This document shows, in pieces, positions 33,703 through 41,565 of a stretch of DNA of 64,000 nt. A program made the position numbers and the translations under genes. Where the stretch lies: the NCBI RefSeq assembly GCF_000725805.1, contig NZ_JOFT01000010.1:62001-126000 (forward strand), written 5' to 3'. The notes beneath the pieces were generated by a model. It searched no databases. It saw only the letters and a program-made list of their open reading frames with translations, and was not told the DNA's origin. The DNA is from Streptomyces xanthophaeus (GTDB taxonomy: Bacteria; Actinomycetota; Actinomycetes; Streptomycetales; Streptomycetaceae). The number at the start of each line of letters is the position of its first letter. The stretch's first letter is position 1.

Positions 33703-35130
33703 ATGTCGATACCCACGCCCACTTCGCGCACGGTCGCCTCCCACCGTGCGGAGACCTACAAGCCGGGCGCCACCATCGGCGACTGGCGGCCCGAGGACGA
33801 AGGCTTCTGGCAGTCCACCGGCCGCAAGGTCGCCCAGCGCAACCTCTGGATCTCGATCCCCGCCCTGATGCTGGGCTTCGTGGTCTGGCAGGTCTGGTCG
33901 GTCACGGTGGTCAACCTGAACAACGTCGGCTTCGGCTTCTCCAAGTCGCAGCTGTTCTGGCTGACGGCGATCCCCGGCATCACCGGCGGCACCTTCCGGA
34001 TCCTCTACACCTTCATCGGACCCATCTTCGGCGAGCGGAAGTTCACCGCCTTCAGCACGCTCATCCTGGTCGTGCCCATGCTGTGGCTCGGCTTCGCCCT
34101 CCAGGACACCGGAACCCCCTACTGGGAGCTGGCTCTGATCGCGGCCGTCTGCGGCATCGGCGGCGCCAACTTCGCCTCCTCGATGGCCAACATCGGCTTC
34201 TTCTTCCCCAAGCGGGAGAAGGGCAACGCCAACGGGCTCAACGGCGGCCTCGGCAACCTCGGCGTGAGCGTGGTCCAGCTGGTCGCCCCGCTGGTGGTCA
34301 CCGCGGCCGTCCTCGGCGCCCCGGCGGGCGGCCCGCAGCGCGACGTGAACAACGGCACCGACATCTGGCTGCAGAACGGCGCCTTCCTGTGGGTGCCGCT
34401 GCTGGTCGTCGTGGCGCTGCTGGCCTGGTTCCTGATGAACGACCTGAAGGTGGCCGCGGCCCCCTTCAGCCAGCAGAAGATCATCTTCAAGCGCAAGCAC
34501 AACTGGCTGATGACCTGGCTCTACGTCGGCACCTTCGGCTCCTTCATCGGCTTCGCCGCGGGCCTGCCCCTGCTGATCAAGAACAACTTCGAGGCGCAGG
34601 GCTACCAGGCCACCACCTATGCCTGGCTCGGGCCGTTCGTCGGCGCGCTCATGCGCTGGGCCGGCGGCTGGCTCTCGGACAAGATGGGCGGCGCCAGGGT
34701 CACCATGCTGTCCTTCGTGGGCATGGCGGCCTCCCTGGTGGTGGTGATCTACGCCCTGCCGCACGAGGGCGACCAGGGCAACTTCTGGGCCTTCTTCATC
34801 GGCTTCCTGGCGGCCTTCGCCTTCTCCGGCCTCGGCAACGGTTCGACCTTCCGGCAGATCCCGGTCATCTTCCGGGACCAGCACATGCGCCAGGCCGAGG
34901 GCAAGGGCCCCGAGGCGCAGGCCGCGGCCCTGAAGCAGTCCGAGATGGAGGCGGGCGCCGTCACCGGCTTCTCCTCGGCCATCGCCGCCTACGGCTTCTT
35001 CTTCATCCCCGCGATGTTCGCCGCGATCGCGGTCACCGCCGCACTGTGGATCTTCATCGGCTTCTACGCCACCTGCCTGGCGGTGTGCTGGTGGTTCTAC
35101 GCCCGCAAGGGCGCCGAAGCCCCCAGCTGA
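33703..35130 (+). CDS. Nitrate/nitrite transporter NarK (second copy)
   Basis: A 475-residue MFS nitrate/nitrite porter with the same features as the first NarK (WLTAIPGITGGTFRILYTF, GIGGANFASSMANIGFFFP, GLGNLGVSVVQL, FSGLGNGSTFRQIP) and high similarity along its length. It differs in the N-terminus, a longer loop after TM5 and the helix-10 linker (RQAEGKGPEAQ). It closes the Mo-oxidoreductase operon, two bases after the small membrane protein, supporting nitrate or nitrite as the operon's substrate. ATG 33703 is preferred over GTG 33697 because AAGGA is well placed. Confidence 0.92.
   Translation: MSIPTPTSRTVASHRAETYKPGATIGDWRPEDEGFWQSTGRKVAQRNLWISIPALMLGFVVWQVWSVTVVNLNNVGFGFSKSQLFWLTAIPGITGGTFRILYTFIGPIFGERKFTAFSTLILVVPMLWLGFALQDTGTPYWELALIAAVCGIGGANFASSMANIGFFFPKREKGNANGLNGGLGNLGVSVVQLVAPLVVTAAVLGAPAGGPQRDVNNGTDIWLQNGAFLWVPLLVVVALLAWFLMNDLKVAAAPFSQQKIIFKRKHNWLMTWLYVGTFGSFIGFAAGLPLLIKNNFEAQGYQATTYAWLGPFVGALMRWAGGWLSDKMGGARVTMLSFVGMAASLVVVIYALPHEGDQGNFWAFFIGFLAAFAFSGLGNGSTFRQIPVIFRDQHMRQAEGKGPEAQAAALKQSEMEAGAVTGFSSAIAAYGFFFIPAMFAAIAVTAALWIFIGFYATCLAVCWWFYARKGAEAPS
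34462..34560 (+). repeat. 99-bp direct repeat, copy 2 (within second narK)
   Basis: Same-strand partner of 24143-24241 with one visible mismatch. Recombination between the copies would delete the pfl and Mo-oxidoreductase genes and leave one hybrid narK. Confidence 0.85.
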
Positions 35131-35167
35131 GCCCGGGCTCCGGCGGGGGCCGCCGTACCCTGGAGGC

Positions 35168-35392
35168 ATGAGCACCGCCCCCGCCTCCGACCCGCAGCCC
35201 GCGCAGAGCGGCGACCGCCCCGAGCAGGGGACCGCCGCGCCGCGCCCCAGGCCCAAGCTGGTCTTCGACGACCCGCTGGACCAGCAGTCCTCGGACGACA
35301 CCGACCGGGGCTGGGGCGAGCGGCCGCCCGCCGGCGGAAGCGCGGCCGACCTGGCCCGCTTCCTCGACGAGAAGCCCCCGCACCACATCTGA
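35168..35392 (+). CDS. Small conserved hypothetical protein
   Basis: A 74-residue acidic, Pro-rich, probably disordered protein (RPKLVFDDPLDQQSSDDTD, ending DLARFLDEKPPHHI). The start is good: GGAGG six bases before ATG. No known domain is recognised. It stands alone between the narK operon and the convergent mscL. Confidence 0.65.
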   Translation: MSTAPASDPQPAQSGDRPEQGTAAPRPRPKLVFDDPLDQQSSDDTDRGWGERPPAGGSAADLARFLDEKPPHHI

Positions 35393-35429
35393 GCTGCCGC
35401 AGCGGCGCCCCGCGCCGCCCGGCCGCGGT

Positions 35430-35930
35430 CTAGAACCCCTCGCGCGGCCCCGTCGGACCGGCGCCGCCGCCCTGGGCGTTGCGCTGGGCGACCAGGGTGT
35501 CCCGGATCTCCTTGAGGACCTCCAGCTCGGTGATCTCGATGGTCTCCTGGACGCCTTCCTTCGCCTTGCGCCTGGCCTCCGTCTTCGCGAGGTACTTCGC
35601 CATCGGCAGCACCATCAGGAAGTAGACGACCGCCGCGGTGATCACGAAGGTGAGGGTCGCGTTGAGCACCGAGCCCCAGAGGATCTCGACACCCGTGGGC
35701 TGCCCCTGGGCGTCGAGCCCGCAGGGGTCCTTGATGCACGACTTGTAGACGTCCAGGTTCTTCGTCCCGATGGCGCCGACCAGCGGTCCGATGATTCCCT
35801 TGACGATGGAGTTCACGATGTTCGTGAACGCCGCGCCGATGACAACGGCGACCGCCAGGTCGACCACGTTGCCGCGCATCAGGAAGGCCTTGAAGCCCGC
35901 CAGGACGCTCTCCTTCTTCTTCTCGCTCAC
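35430..35930 (-). CDS. mscL: Large-conductance mechanosensitive channel MscL
   Basis: A 166-residue inner-membrane channel that opens on hypo-osmotic stress. The N-terminal FKAFLMRGNVVDLAVAVVIGAAF helix is the family signature, followed by a periplasmic loop with CIKDPCGLD, TM2 (ATLTFVITAAVVYFLMVLP) and a cytoplasmic helix bundle with EIRDTL. It is ~30 residues longer than the E. coli channel, mostly at the C-terminus and in the loop. GTG 35930 has AAAGG seven bases upstream; an adjacent GTG at 35933 is possible. Confidence 0.95.
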   Translation of the reverse strand: MSEKKKESVLAGFKAFLMRGNVVDLAVAVVIGAAFTNIVNSIVKGIIGPLVGAIGTKNLDVYKSCIKDPCGLDAQGQPTGVEILWGSVLNATLTFVITAAVVYFLMVLPMAKYLAKTEARRKAKEGVQETIEITELEVLKEIRDTLVAQRNAQGGGAGPTGPREGF

Positions 35931-36053
35931 CACTGAGCCTTTCTTCGTATGTGCCGAACACGGAGCCAACGGTTCCGAAAACTACGGCAGTCCGGGCGCG
36001 GTATGTCCAATCGGGAGCCACCTCAAGGCGACTTGACCGGCCGCGCGTGCGAT

Positions 36054-36614
36054 TCAGCACAGGGTCACCGCCAGCCGTGTCACGGCGCCGGCCCCCACCA
36101 GGGCCCGCGCGGTGTCCCGGTCCACGGACAGCACCACCAGCGCACCGCCGTCCCCCGGCTCCTGCTCCGGGGCGGGCACTTCGGCGACCCGGGCCCCCGC
36201 GGCCACCACCCGGGGCGGCCCTGCGCGCTCCGCCGCCACCACGTCCACCCGGTCACCGGGCCGCAGCAGGCGCACCGTCCCCGCGTCCGCGATGCGCACC
36301 GGCGCGGACACGGTCCGGACCGCGGCCGGCGGGCGCTCGGCCGCCGCGGGCGGCGGGGCGCCCCGCGAGGCCTGTGCCTCCGTACCGCCCACGGCGAGGG
36401 CCGCCGCCACGACGGCCAGCCCGGCAGCGGCCGCCCGCCGCCGACGGCGCACCGCCCGGCGCAGCCGCCCCGCGCCCCGCCCCACGCGCAGCGGGGGGAA
36501 CGGCGGAACGGGCCGGGCAGGGGTGCACGGGGAGCAGACCGCCGCAGCGGGAGCTGCGGAGGGAGCTGCGGAGGGAGACGCCGAGGTCGAACGGATCGCG
36601 GGAGTACGGGACAT
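36054..36614 (-). CDS. SAF-domain (RcpC/CpaB-like) membrane protein
   Basis: A 186-residue protein with a Ser/Ala/Pro-rich N-terminus, an Arg-rich stretch (GRLRRAVRRRRR), one TM helix (AAAAGLAVVAAALAVGG, ~75-92) and an extracytoplasmic SAF-like domain (VRIADAGTVRLLRPGDRVDVV, GALVVLSVDRDTARAL). In pilus systems CpaB/RcpC proteins have this fold, but here it stands next to mscL and no pilus genes are seen, so its role is unknown. ATG 36614 is chosen because everything upstream in frame is low-complexity. Confidence 0.7.
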   Translation of the reverse strand: MSRTPAIRSTSASPSAAPSAAPAAAVCSPCTPARPVPPFPPLRVGRGAGRLRRAVRRRRRAAAAGLAVVAAALAVGGTEAQASRGAPPPAAAERPPAAVRTVSAPVRIADAGTVRLLRPGDRVDVVAAERAGPPRVVAAGARVAEVPAPEQEPGDGGALVVLSVDRDTARALVGAGAVTRLAVTLC

Positions 36615-36802
36615 GGGGAACACCACCAAACGGGACCGGGGCCCGGACCCAGCGCCCGGACACCCCCCACGATCCCGTCCCCCGCCCGCCCCCGCCCCGC
36701 CCTGTGGACGGTCCCCAGGATGTGGAAAACCCCGCCACCCGTAAGAGTGGCGGGGCAGGCACCGAGGCCAAGGCCAGGCCAAGGCCAAGGCGAGGGCCAG
36801 GG

Positions 36803-37636
36803 CTACGGCAGCTCGATGCCCAGGTCCCAGCCGTCGTGCGCGTGCGTGCACAGGCAGGAGCGGGACTCGGTCGGCGGCAGCGCCGCCACCGCGTCGAAGA
36901 GCACCTCGCGCAGGCGGCCGACGTTCTCGCCGAACACCTTCAGGACCTCCGTGTGGGACACGCCCTCACCGGTCTCGGCGCCCGCGTCCAGGTCCGTCAC
37001 CAGCGCCATCGAGGTGTAGCAGAGCCCCAGCTCACGGGCGAGGACCGCTTCCGGGTGACCCGTCATGCCCACCACCGACCAGCCCGCCGCGGCGTGCCAC
37101 TGCGACTCGGCGCGCGTGGAGAAGCGCGGCCCCTCGATGACGACCATGGTGCCGCCGTCGACCGGCTCCCACTCCCGCCCGCGGGCCGCCGCCAGCGCCA
37201 CCGACCGCCCCACGGGGCAGTACGGGTCGGCGAAGGTGGTGTGGACGACGTTCGGGACGCTCCCGTCGGGCAGCGGCTCCCCGTCGAAGTACGTCTGCGC
37301 GCGGGACTTCGTACGGTCGACCAGCTGGTCGGGGACCAGCAGCGTGCCCGGACCGTACTCGGCGCGCAGCCCGCCCACGGCGCAGGGGCCGAGCACCTGA
37401 CGGACGCCGACCGAGCGCAGCGCCCACAGGTTGGCCCGGTAGTTGATCTTGTGCGGCGGGACGGTGTGGCTGCGCCCGTGCCGGGGGAGGAAGGCCACCT
37501 GGCGGCCTGCGAGCTCGCCCAGGTAGAGGGAGTCGCTCGGGGGTCCGTACGGGGTCTCCACCTGGACCTCGGAGACGTCCTCCAGGAAGGAGTAGAAGCC
37601 CGAGCCGCCGATGACACCGATCTCTGCGTTCGCCAT
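36803..37636 (-). CDS. S-methyl-5'-thioadenosine phosphorylase
   Basis: A 277-residue phosphorylase of the PNP/MTAP family that cleaves methylthioadenosine to adenine and methylthioribose-1-phosphate in methionine salvage. Motifs are IGVIGGSGFY at the N-terminus, FLPRHGRSHTVPPHKINYRA (phosphate-binding Arg/His), VVIEGPRFSTRAES and VVGMTGHPEAVLAREL, the family signature. Whether it prefers methylthioadenosine or inosine-type purine nucleosides cannot be fully decided. It precedes the SAF gene and follows fmdB on the same strand. Confidence 0.92.
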   Translation of the reverse strand: MANAEIGVIGGSGFYSFLEDVSEVQVETPYGPPSDSLYLGELAGRQVAFLPRHGRSHTVPPHKINYRANLWALRSVGVRQVLGPCAVGGLRAEYGPGTLLVPDQLVDRTKSRAQTYFDGEPLPDGSVPNVVHTTFADPYCPVGRSVALAAARGREWEPVDGGTMVVIEGPRFSTRAESQWHAAAGWSVVGMTGHPEAVLARELGLCYTSMALVTDLDAGAETGEGVSHTEVLKVFGENVGRLREVLFDAVAALPPTESRSCLCTHAHDGWDLGIELP

Positions 37637-37662
37637 GGCGTCACCCTAACCGGGCATGCCGA

Positions 37663-37696
37663 AGGCCCCGCTGCCCGGGAGGGGCGGGCGGGGCCT
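37663..37696 (-). terminator. Hairpin terminator after the FmdB gene
   Basis: AGGCCCCGC (37663-37671) and GCGGGGCCT (37688-37696) are perfect 9-bp arms, 30 bases beyond the stop of the minus-strand FmdB gene. Confidence 0.6.
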
Positions 37697-37725
37697 GTCG
37701 GAAAAGACGTGGGGCGGGAACGCGG

Positions 37726-38037
37726 TCAGGCGGCCGAGGTGGAGCTGCTGCCCGAGCTCGACGGCGTCGAGGAGGACGAGGACGACGCGGCAGGAGCGGC
37801 GGCAGCGGTCGAGGTCGTCGAGGACGACGGCTTCGAGGCAGGCGTGCTGCTCGACGAAGCACCGCGGCTGTCGTTCCGGTAGAAGCCGGAGCCCTTGAAG
37901 ACGATGCCCACGGCGGAGAACACCTTCTTGAGGCGTCCTTCGCAGTTCGGGCACACGGTCAGTGCGTCATCGGTGAACTTCTGCACGGCCTCAAGGCCCT
38001 CACCGCACTCGGTGCACTGGTACTGGTAGGTCGGCAC
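37726..38037 (-). CDS. FmdB family zinc-ribbon protein
   Basis: A 103-residue protein with an N-terminal FmdB/CxxC zinc ribbon: PTYQYQCTECGEGLE...CPNCEGRLKKVF, then GIVFKGSGFYRND, the family's conserved strand. The last ~40 residues are almost pure Ser/Thr/Ala/Pro. FmdB-type proteins are putative regulators; no target is known. GTG 38037 has AGGAGGAA at ideal spacing, so the longer upstream frame is ignored. Confidence 0.9.
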   Translation of the reverse strand: MPTYQYQCTECGEGLEAVQKFTDDALTVCPNCEGRLKKVFSAVGIVFKGSGFYRNDSRGASSSSTPASKPSSSTTSTAAAAPAASSSSSSTPSSSGSSSTSAA

Positions 38038-38104
38038 GAATTTCCTCCTGGCACTCTGACTCAATGAGTGCTAACGACGTTCCATGGTGACGTATTCCGG
38101 CCGA

Positions 38105-39448
38105 TCAGTCCACCGTCACCGGCACGCGGTGACCCAGACCACGCTCGTTCACCCGGTCGCGGGCGGCCGCTGAGGACGGCGCCGAGGCGGCCGCGGGGGC
38201 CGTGGCGGAGGAGTTGACGACCCGGCTCGGGGCGTTCGGCGTCAGCTTCGAGCGCAGCGCCACCAGGGTGACGAGGGCGACGGCGGTGGCCACCAGGGGC
38301 ACCAGGAAGCCGTACGAGGACCCGTGGGCGTCGGTCAGGCGGCCGGCCACGGTCACGGCGCCGGCCTGCCCGAAGGCGACCGCTCCGGTGAGCCAGGTGA
38401 AGGCCTCGGTGCGGGAGGCGGCCGGGATCAGCTGCTCGATCATCGTGTAGCCGGTGATCAGGGCCGGGGCGATGCACAGACCGACGACCAGGCCGAGCGC
38501 GCCCAGCAGGATCGCGGAGTTCGCGGCCCACAGGACGGAGGCGGCGGCGGTCAGGCCGATGTAGCCGAGGATCAGGCGGCGGCGGGGGCCGATCTTCCAG
38601 GCGATGGCGCCCATGGCGATGCCCGCGACCATGTTGCCCGCGGCGAAGACGCCGTAGAGGAGGCCGTTGGCCCCCGGGTTGCCGATCTCCTCGGAGAAGG
38701 CGGCCAGGGAGACCTGCATGCCGCCGAAGACGGCGCCGATGCCCATGAAGGCGACGATCAGGACGCGCAGGCCCGGGAAGGACAGCGCGGAGGCGTGCTT
38801 GCCGCCGTCGGCCCGGCGGGCCACCGGCTTGGGCTGGGTGCTGCGCTGGGCGGCGAAGAGCAGGCCGCCGACGATCGTCAGCGTCGCCTCGGTGATCAGG
38901 CCCGCGGAGGGGTGGATCGCGGTGCACAGGAAGGTGGCCAGCACCGGGCCCACCACGAAGGTGAACTCGTCGGTGACGGACTCGAACGCGGCCGCGGTCG
39001 GCAGCAGCGGGGAGCCCTCCAGCTTGGCGGCCCAGCGGGACCGCACCATCGGCCCGACCTGCGGGACGGAGGCGCCCGCGGGGACCGCGGCCAGCGCCAG
39101 GGCCCACAGCGGGGCGCCGAGCAGGGCGAGCGCGGTCAGGGCGCTGACGGAGGCGGCGTGCGCGAGGACGACCGGCACCAGGACGCGGCTCTGGCCGATC
39201 CGGTCGGCCAGCTTGCCCATCTGGGGGGCGAACAGGGCCATCGAGACGCCGGTGACGGCGGCGATGATGCCCGCACTGCCGAAGGAGCCGGTGGTGTGCT
39301 GCACCAGCAGGACGATGCTGATCGTCAGCATCGCGAAGGGCTGCCGGGCGGCGAAGCCGGGGAGCAGGAAGCTGAGGGCGCCGGGCGTGCGCAGGAGCTG
39401 CCCGTAGCCGGGGCGGGCGGACGTGTCGGTCGTGACCGCGGATGTCAC
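38105..39448 (-). CDS. MFS transporter (drug/metabolite efflux type)
   Basis: A 447-residue MFS protein with 12 TM helices. It shows the loop 2-3 motif (APQMGKLADRIGQSRVL), the symmetrical loop 8-9 AIAWKIGPRRRLILGY and a small Ser/Ala-rich tail. It resembles DHA1-like or sugar efflux carriers; the substrate is unknown. GTG 39448 with GGAAAGG upstream is chosen; upstream sequence in frame looks like leader DNA. It is monocistronic by appearance, with a 378-base intergenic region before it. Confidence 0.85.
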   Translation of the reverse strand: MTSAVTTDTSARPGYGQLLRTPGALSFLLPGFAARQPFAMLTISIVLLVQHTTGSFGSAGIIAAVTGVSMALFAPQMGKLADRIGQSRVLVPVVLAHAASVSALTALALLGAPLWALALAAVPAGASVPQVGPMVRSRWAAKLEGSPLLPTAAAFESVTDEFTFVVGPVLATFLCTAIHPSAGLITEATLTIVGGLLFAAQRSTQPKPVARRADGGKHASALSFPGLRVLIVAFMGIGAVFGGMQVSLAAFSEEIGNPGANGLLYGVFAAGNMVAGIAMGAIAWKIGPRRRLILGYIGLTAAASVLWAANSAILLGALGLVVGLCIAPALITGYTMIEQLIPAASRTEAFTWLTGAVAFGQAGAVTVAGRLTDAHGSSYGFLVPLVATAVALVTLVALRSKLTPNAPSRVVNSSATAPAAASAPSSAAARDRVNERGLGHRVPVTVD

Positions 39449-39826
39449 GGCCTGGCCTTTCCGCTGCCTGGTAGAGCGTCCCCGTCTGCGGACGGTGCGC
39501 CGCCTTGTGAGCGGCCGCACCCGTACATGTGGGATCCCCGAGAGCTGTCCTCTTGCGCAGAACCGAGTGATACCTGGGCGCCCACTGCGGAGGGTGCCAC
39601 GGCCGCTTTGCGGTCGCGCCAGCTCTGCGTCAGGCAGAGTTGGTTCGATGTGGTGTGCCTTAATCATACAGGGGATCCCACTACCACGCCCTGTGATTAC
39701 GCCGACAACGCGTGTCTTCACCTGCGATTAACTGGAGCTTCGCATTCCAGGCCCCCTAAATTGCGGGCATATCCGGGCAGACTCCCCCGAAAATGTGGAA
39801 TTAGAACGTCGCTCTAAAGTGCCGCT
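39449..39826. other. 378-base intergenic region with no gene
   Basis: Leader of the MFS gene and 3' flank of the antiporter, both on the minus strand. It is visibly more AT-rich (39640-39810) than the rest of the window. It holds small dyads: CTCTGC-GTCAG-GCAGAG (39623-39639), CCGTC-TGCG-GACGG (39482-39495) and a weak TTAGA...TCTAA hairpin near the antiporter stop. No coding pattern, tRNA or known RNA is visible. The CTCTGC dyad could be an operator for the MFS gene. Confidence 0.5.
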
Positions 39827-41332
39827 CTAGCGCGCGGGACCGTTTCCCGTCCCCAGCCAGCCCGCCAGCTTGCCGCCCCGGGCCACGGCCCGCAGCCGCG
39901 CCTCGGCCGCGTCCCGGACCGGGTCGGTGGCCACCACCAGCAGTTCGTCCCCCCGCCGCAGCACGGTCGAGGGAGCCGGTACGAAGCTCTTCGCGTCCCG
40001 GACCACCAGCGTGACCGAGGCCCCCGGCGGCAGCCGCAGCTCGCTCACCTCGACGCCGTGCATCCGCGAGGCGGGCGGGATCGCGAAGGACAGCAGGTGC
40101 CCGCGCAGCTTCTCCAGCGGCGCCGACTCGATGCCGAGGTCGGAGGCGCTCTCGTCGGAGTCCCCGAGGTTCAGCTTGCGCGCCAGCCAGGGCAGGGTCG
40201 GCCCCTGCACCAGCGTGTAGACGACGACCAGCACGAAGACGATGTTGAAGACCCGGTCGCTGCCCTCGATCCCGGACACCATCGGGATGGTCGCCAGGAT
40301 GATGGGCACGGCGCCGCGCAGGCCGGCCCACGACATCAGGGCCTGCTCCTGCCAGGGGATCCGGAAGGGCAGGAGGCTGACGAAGACCTCCAGCGGCCGC
40401 GCCACCATGGTCAGCACCAGGCCGATGACCACCGCGGGCCAGAAGTCGTGGACCAGCTCGTGCGGGGTGACCAGCAGGCCGAGCAGGACGAACATGCCGA
40501 TCTGGGCGATCCAGCCAAGCCCGTCGGCGAAACCGCGGGTGGCCGGCCAGTGCGGGAGCTTCGCGTTCCCGAGCACCATCGCCGCCAGGTAGACGGCGAG
40601 GAAGCCGGAGCCGTGCGCCATCGCGCCGGCCGCGTACGCCGTGATGGCGATCGCCATGACGGCGATGGGGTAGAGGCCGGAGGCGGGCAGGGCCACGTGC
40701 CGCAGCCCGTACGCGCCCAGGAAGCCCACGGCAAGGCCGATCGCTGCGCCGATGGCCAGTTCAAGGGCGATCTTGCCGATCAGGACGTACCACTCGTCCA
40801 CCGGGCCGACGGCGGCGAAGGCGACGACGAGGATGACGACGGGTGCGTCGTTGAATCCGGACTCGGCCTCCAGCACGCCCGTGATCCGGGACGGCAGCGG
40901 CACCTTGCGCAGCACCGAGAAGACGGCCGCGGCGTCGGTCGAGGAGACGACCGCACCGATCAGCAGGGCCTGACGCCATTCCAGCCCGACGAGATAGTGC
41001 GCGCCCGCTGCCGTCACGCCCACGCTGATGGCGACGCCGACCAGCGACAGGACGACCGCGGCCGGCAGGGCCGGTTTGATCTCTTTCCACTTGGTGCCCA
41101 GACCACCCTCGGCGAGGATCACGACGAGCGCGGCATAACCGATGACCTGAGTCAGCTCGGCGTTGTCGAATACGACGTTGCCTATGCCGTCCTGGCCTAT
41201 CGCGATGCCTATGCCGAGGTAGATGAGCAGGCTGGGCAGGCCGCTGCGTGAAGAGATGCGTACCGCCGCTACCGCGACGAGCAGCACGAGCGAGCAGACC
41301 AGCAGGAGCTCATTGAGCGTGTGGACAGTCAG
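39827..41332 (-). CDS. Potassium/proton antiporter (CPA1-type, with TrkA-C domain), likely CTG start
   Basis: A 501-residue cation/proton antiporter. About 12 TM helices span ~1-385, with the ion-site helix ALLIGAVVSSTDAAAVFSVL and EAESGFNDAPVV. A cytoplasmic TrkA-C (RCK_C)-like domain follows (SRMHGVEVSELRLPPGASV, RGDELLVVATD), a regulatory ligand-binding module of CvrA-type K+/H+ antiporters. The first canonical start (GTG 41287) would cut TM1 to nine residues. CTG 41332, eight bases after GAGGAAAGG, restores the full helix (LNELLLVCSLVLLVAVAAV) and is used here. The antiporter role in K+ and pH balance is inferred from the family. Confidence 0.88.
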   Translation of the reverse strand: MTVHTLNELLLVCSLVLLVAVAAVRISSRSGLPSLLIYLGIGIAIGQDGIGNVVFDNAELTQVIGYAALVVILAEGGLGTKWKEIKPALPAAVVLSLVGVAISVGVTAAGAHYLVGLEWRQALLIGAVVSSTDAAAVFSVLRKVPLPSRITGVLEAESGFNDAPVVILVVAFAAVGPVDEWYVLIGKIALELAIGAAIGLAVGFLGAYGLRHVALPASGLYPIAVMAIAITAYAAGAMAHGSGFLAVYLAAMVLGNAKLPHWPATRGFADGLGWIAQIGMFVLLGLLVTPHELVHDFWPAVVIGLVLTMVARPLEVFVSLLPFRIPWQEQALMSWAGLRGAVPIILATIPMVSGIEGSDRVFNIVFVLVVVYTLVQGPTLPWLARKLNLGDSDESASDLGIESAPLEKLRGHLLSFAIPPASRMHGVEVSELRLPPGASVTLVVRDAKSFVPAPSTVLRRGDELLVVATDPVRDAAEARLRAVARGGKLAGWLGTGNGPAR

Positions 41333-41565
41333 CGGGCGGCCCTTTCCTCAAAGCACGGGCGGATCGTCCTCCGGCCTGCGCATTCGGCAAGTACTTCGTT
41401 ACCTTACCTAATCTTTGACGCTTTCTTGACGCGATACCCACATTGTGAAACGCCTGTTCGGCCCTGTCCTCGTCAGCTCCACCCCTGGCGGATCAACGAC
41501 TGGGGTCCTGCGCCTATGGTTGCTCCCAGCACTCCCAGGACCACCCTGCCCCTCTAAGGACAGCG

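Noticed and set aside
36614..36851. N-terminal extension of the SAF protein up to 36851
   Set aside because: The upstream codons are low-complexity (Ala/Leu and Gly runs) and overlap the MTA phosphorylase 3' end; ATG 36614 gives a normal protein.
39423..39731. 102-codon + strand frame in the intergenic region
   Set aside because: No SD, no recognisable composition and it overlaps the MFS leader; treated as non-coding.
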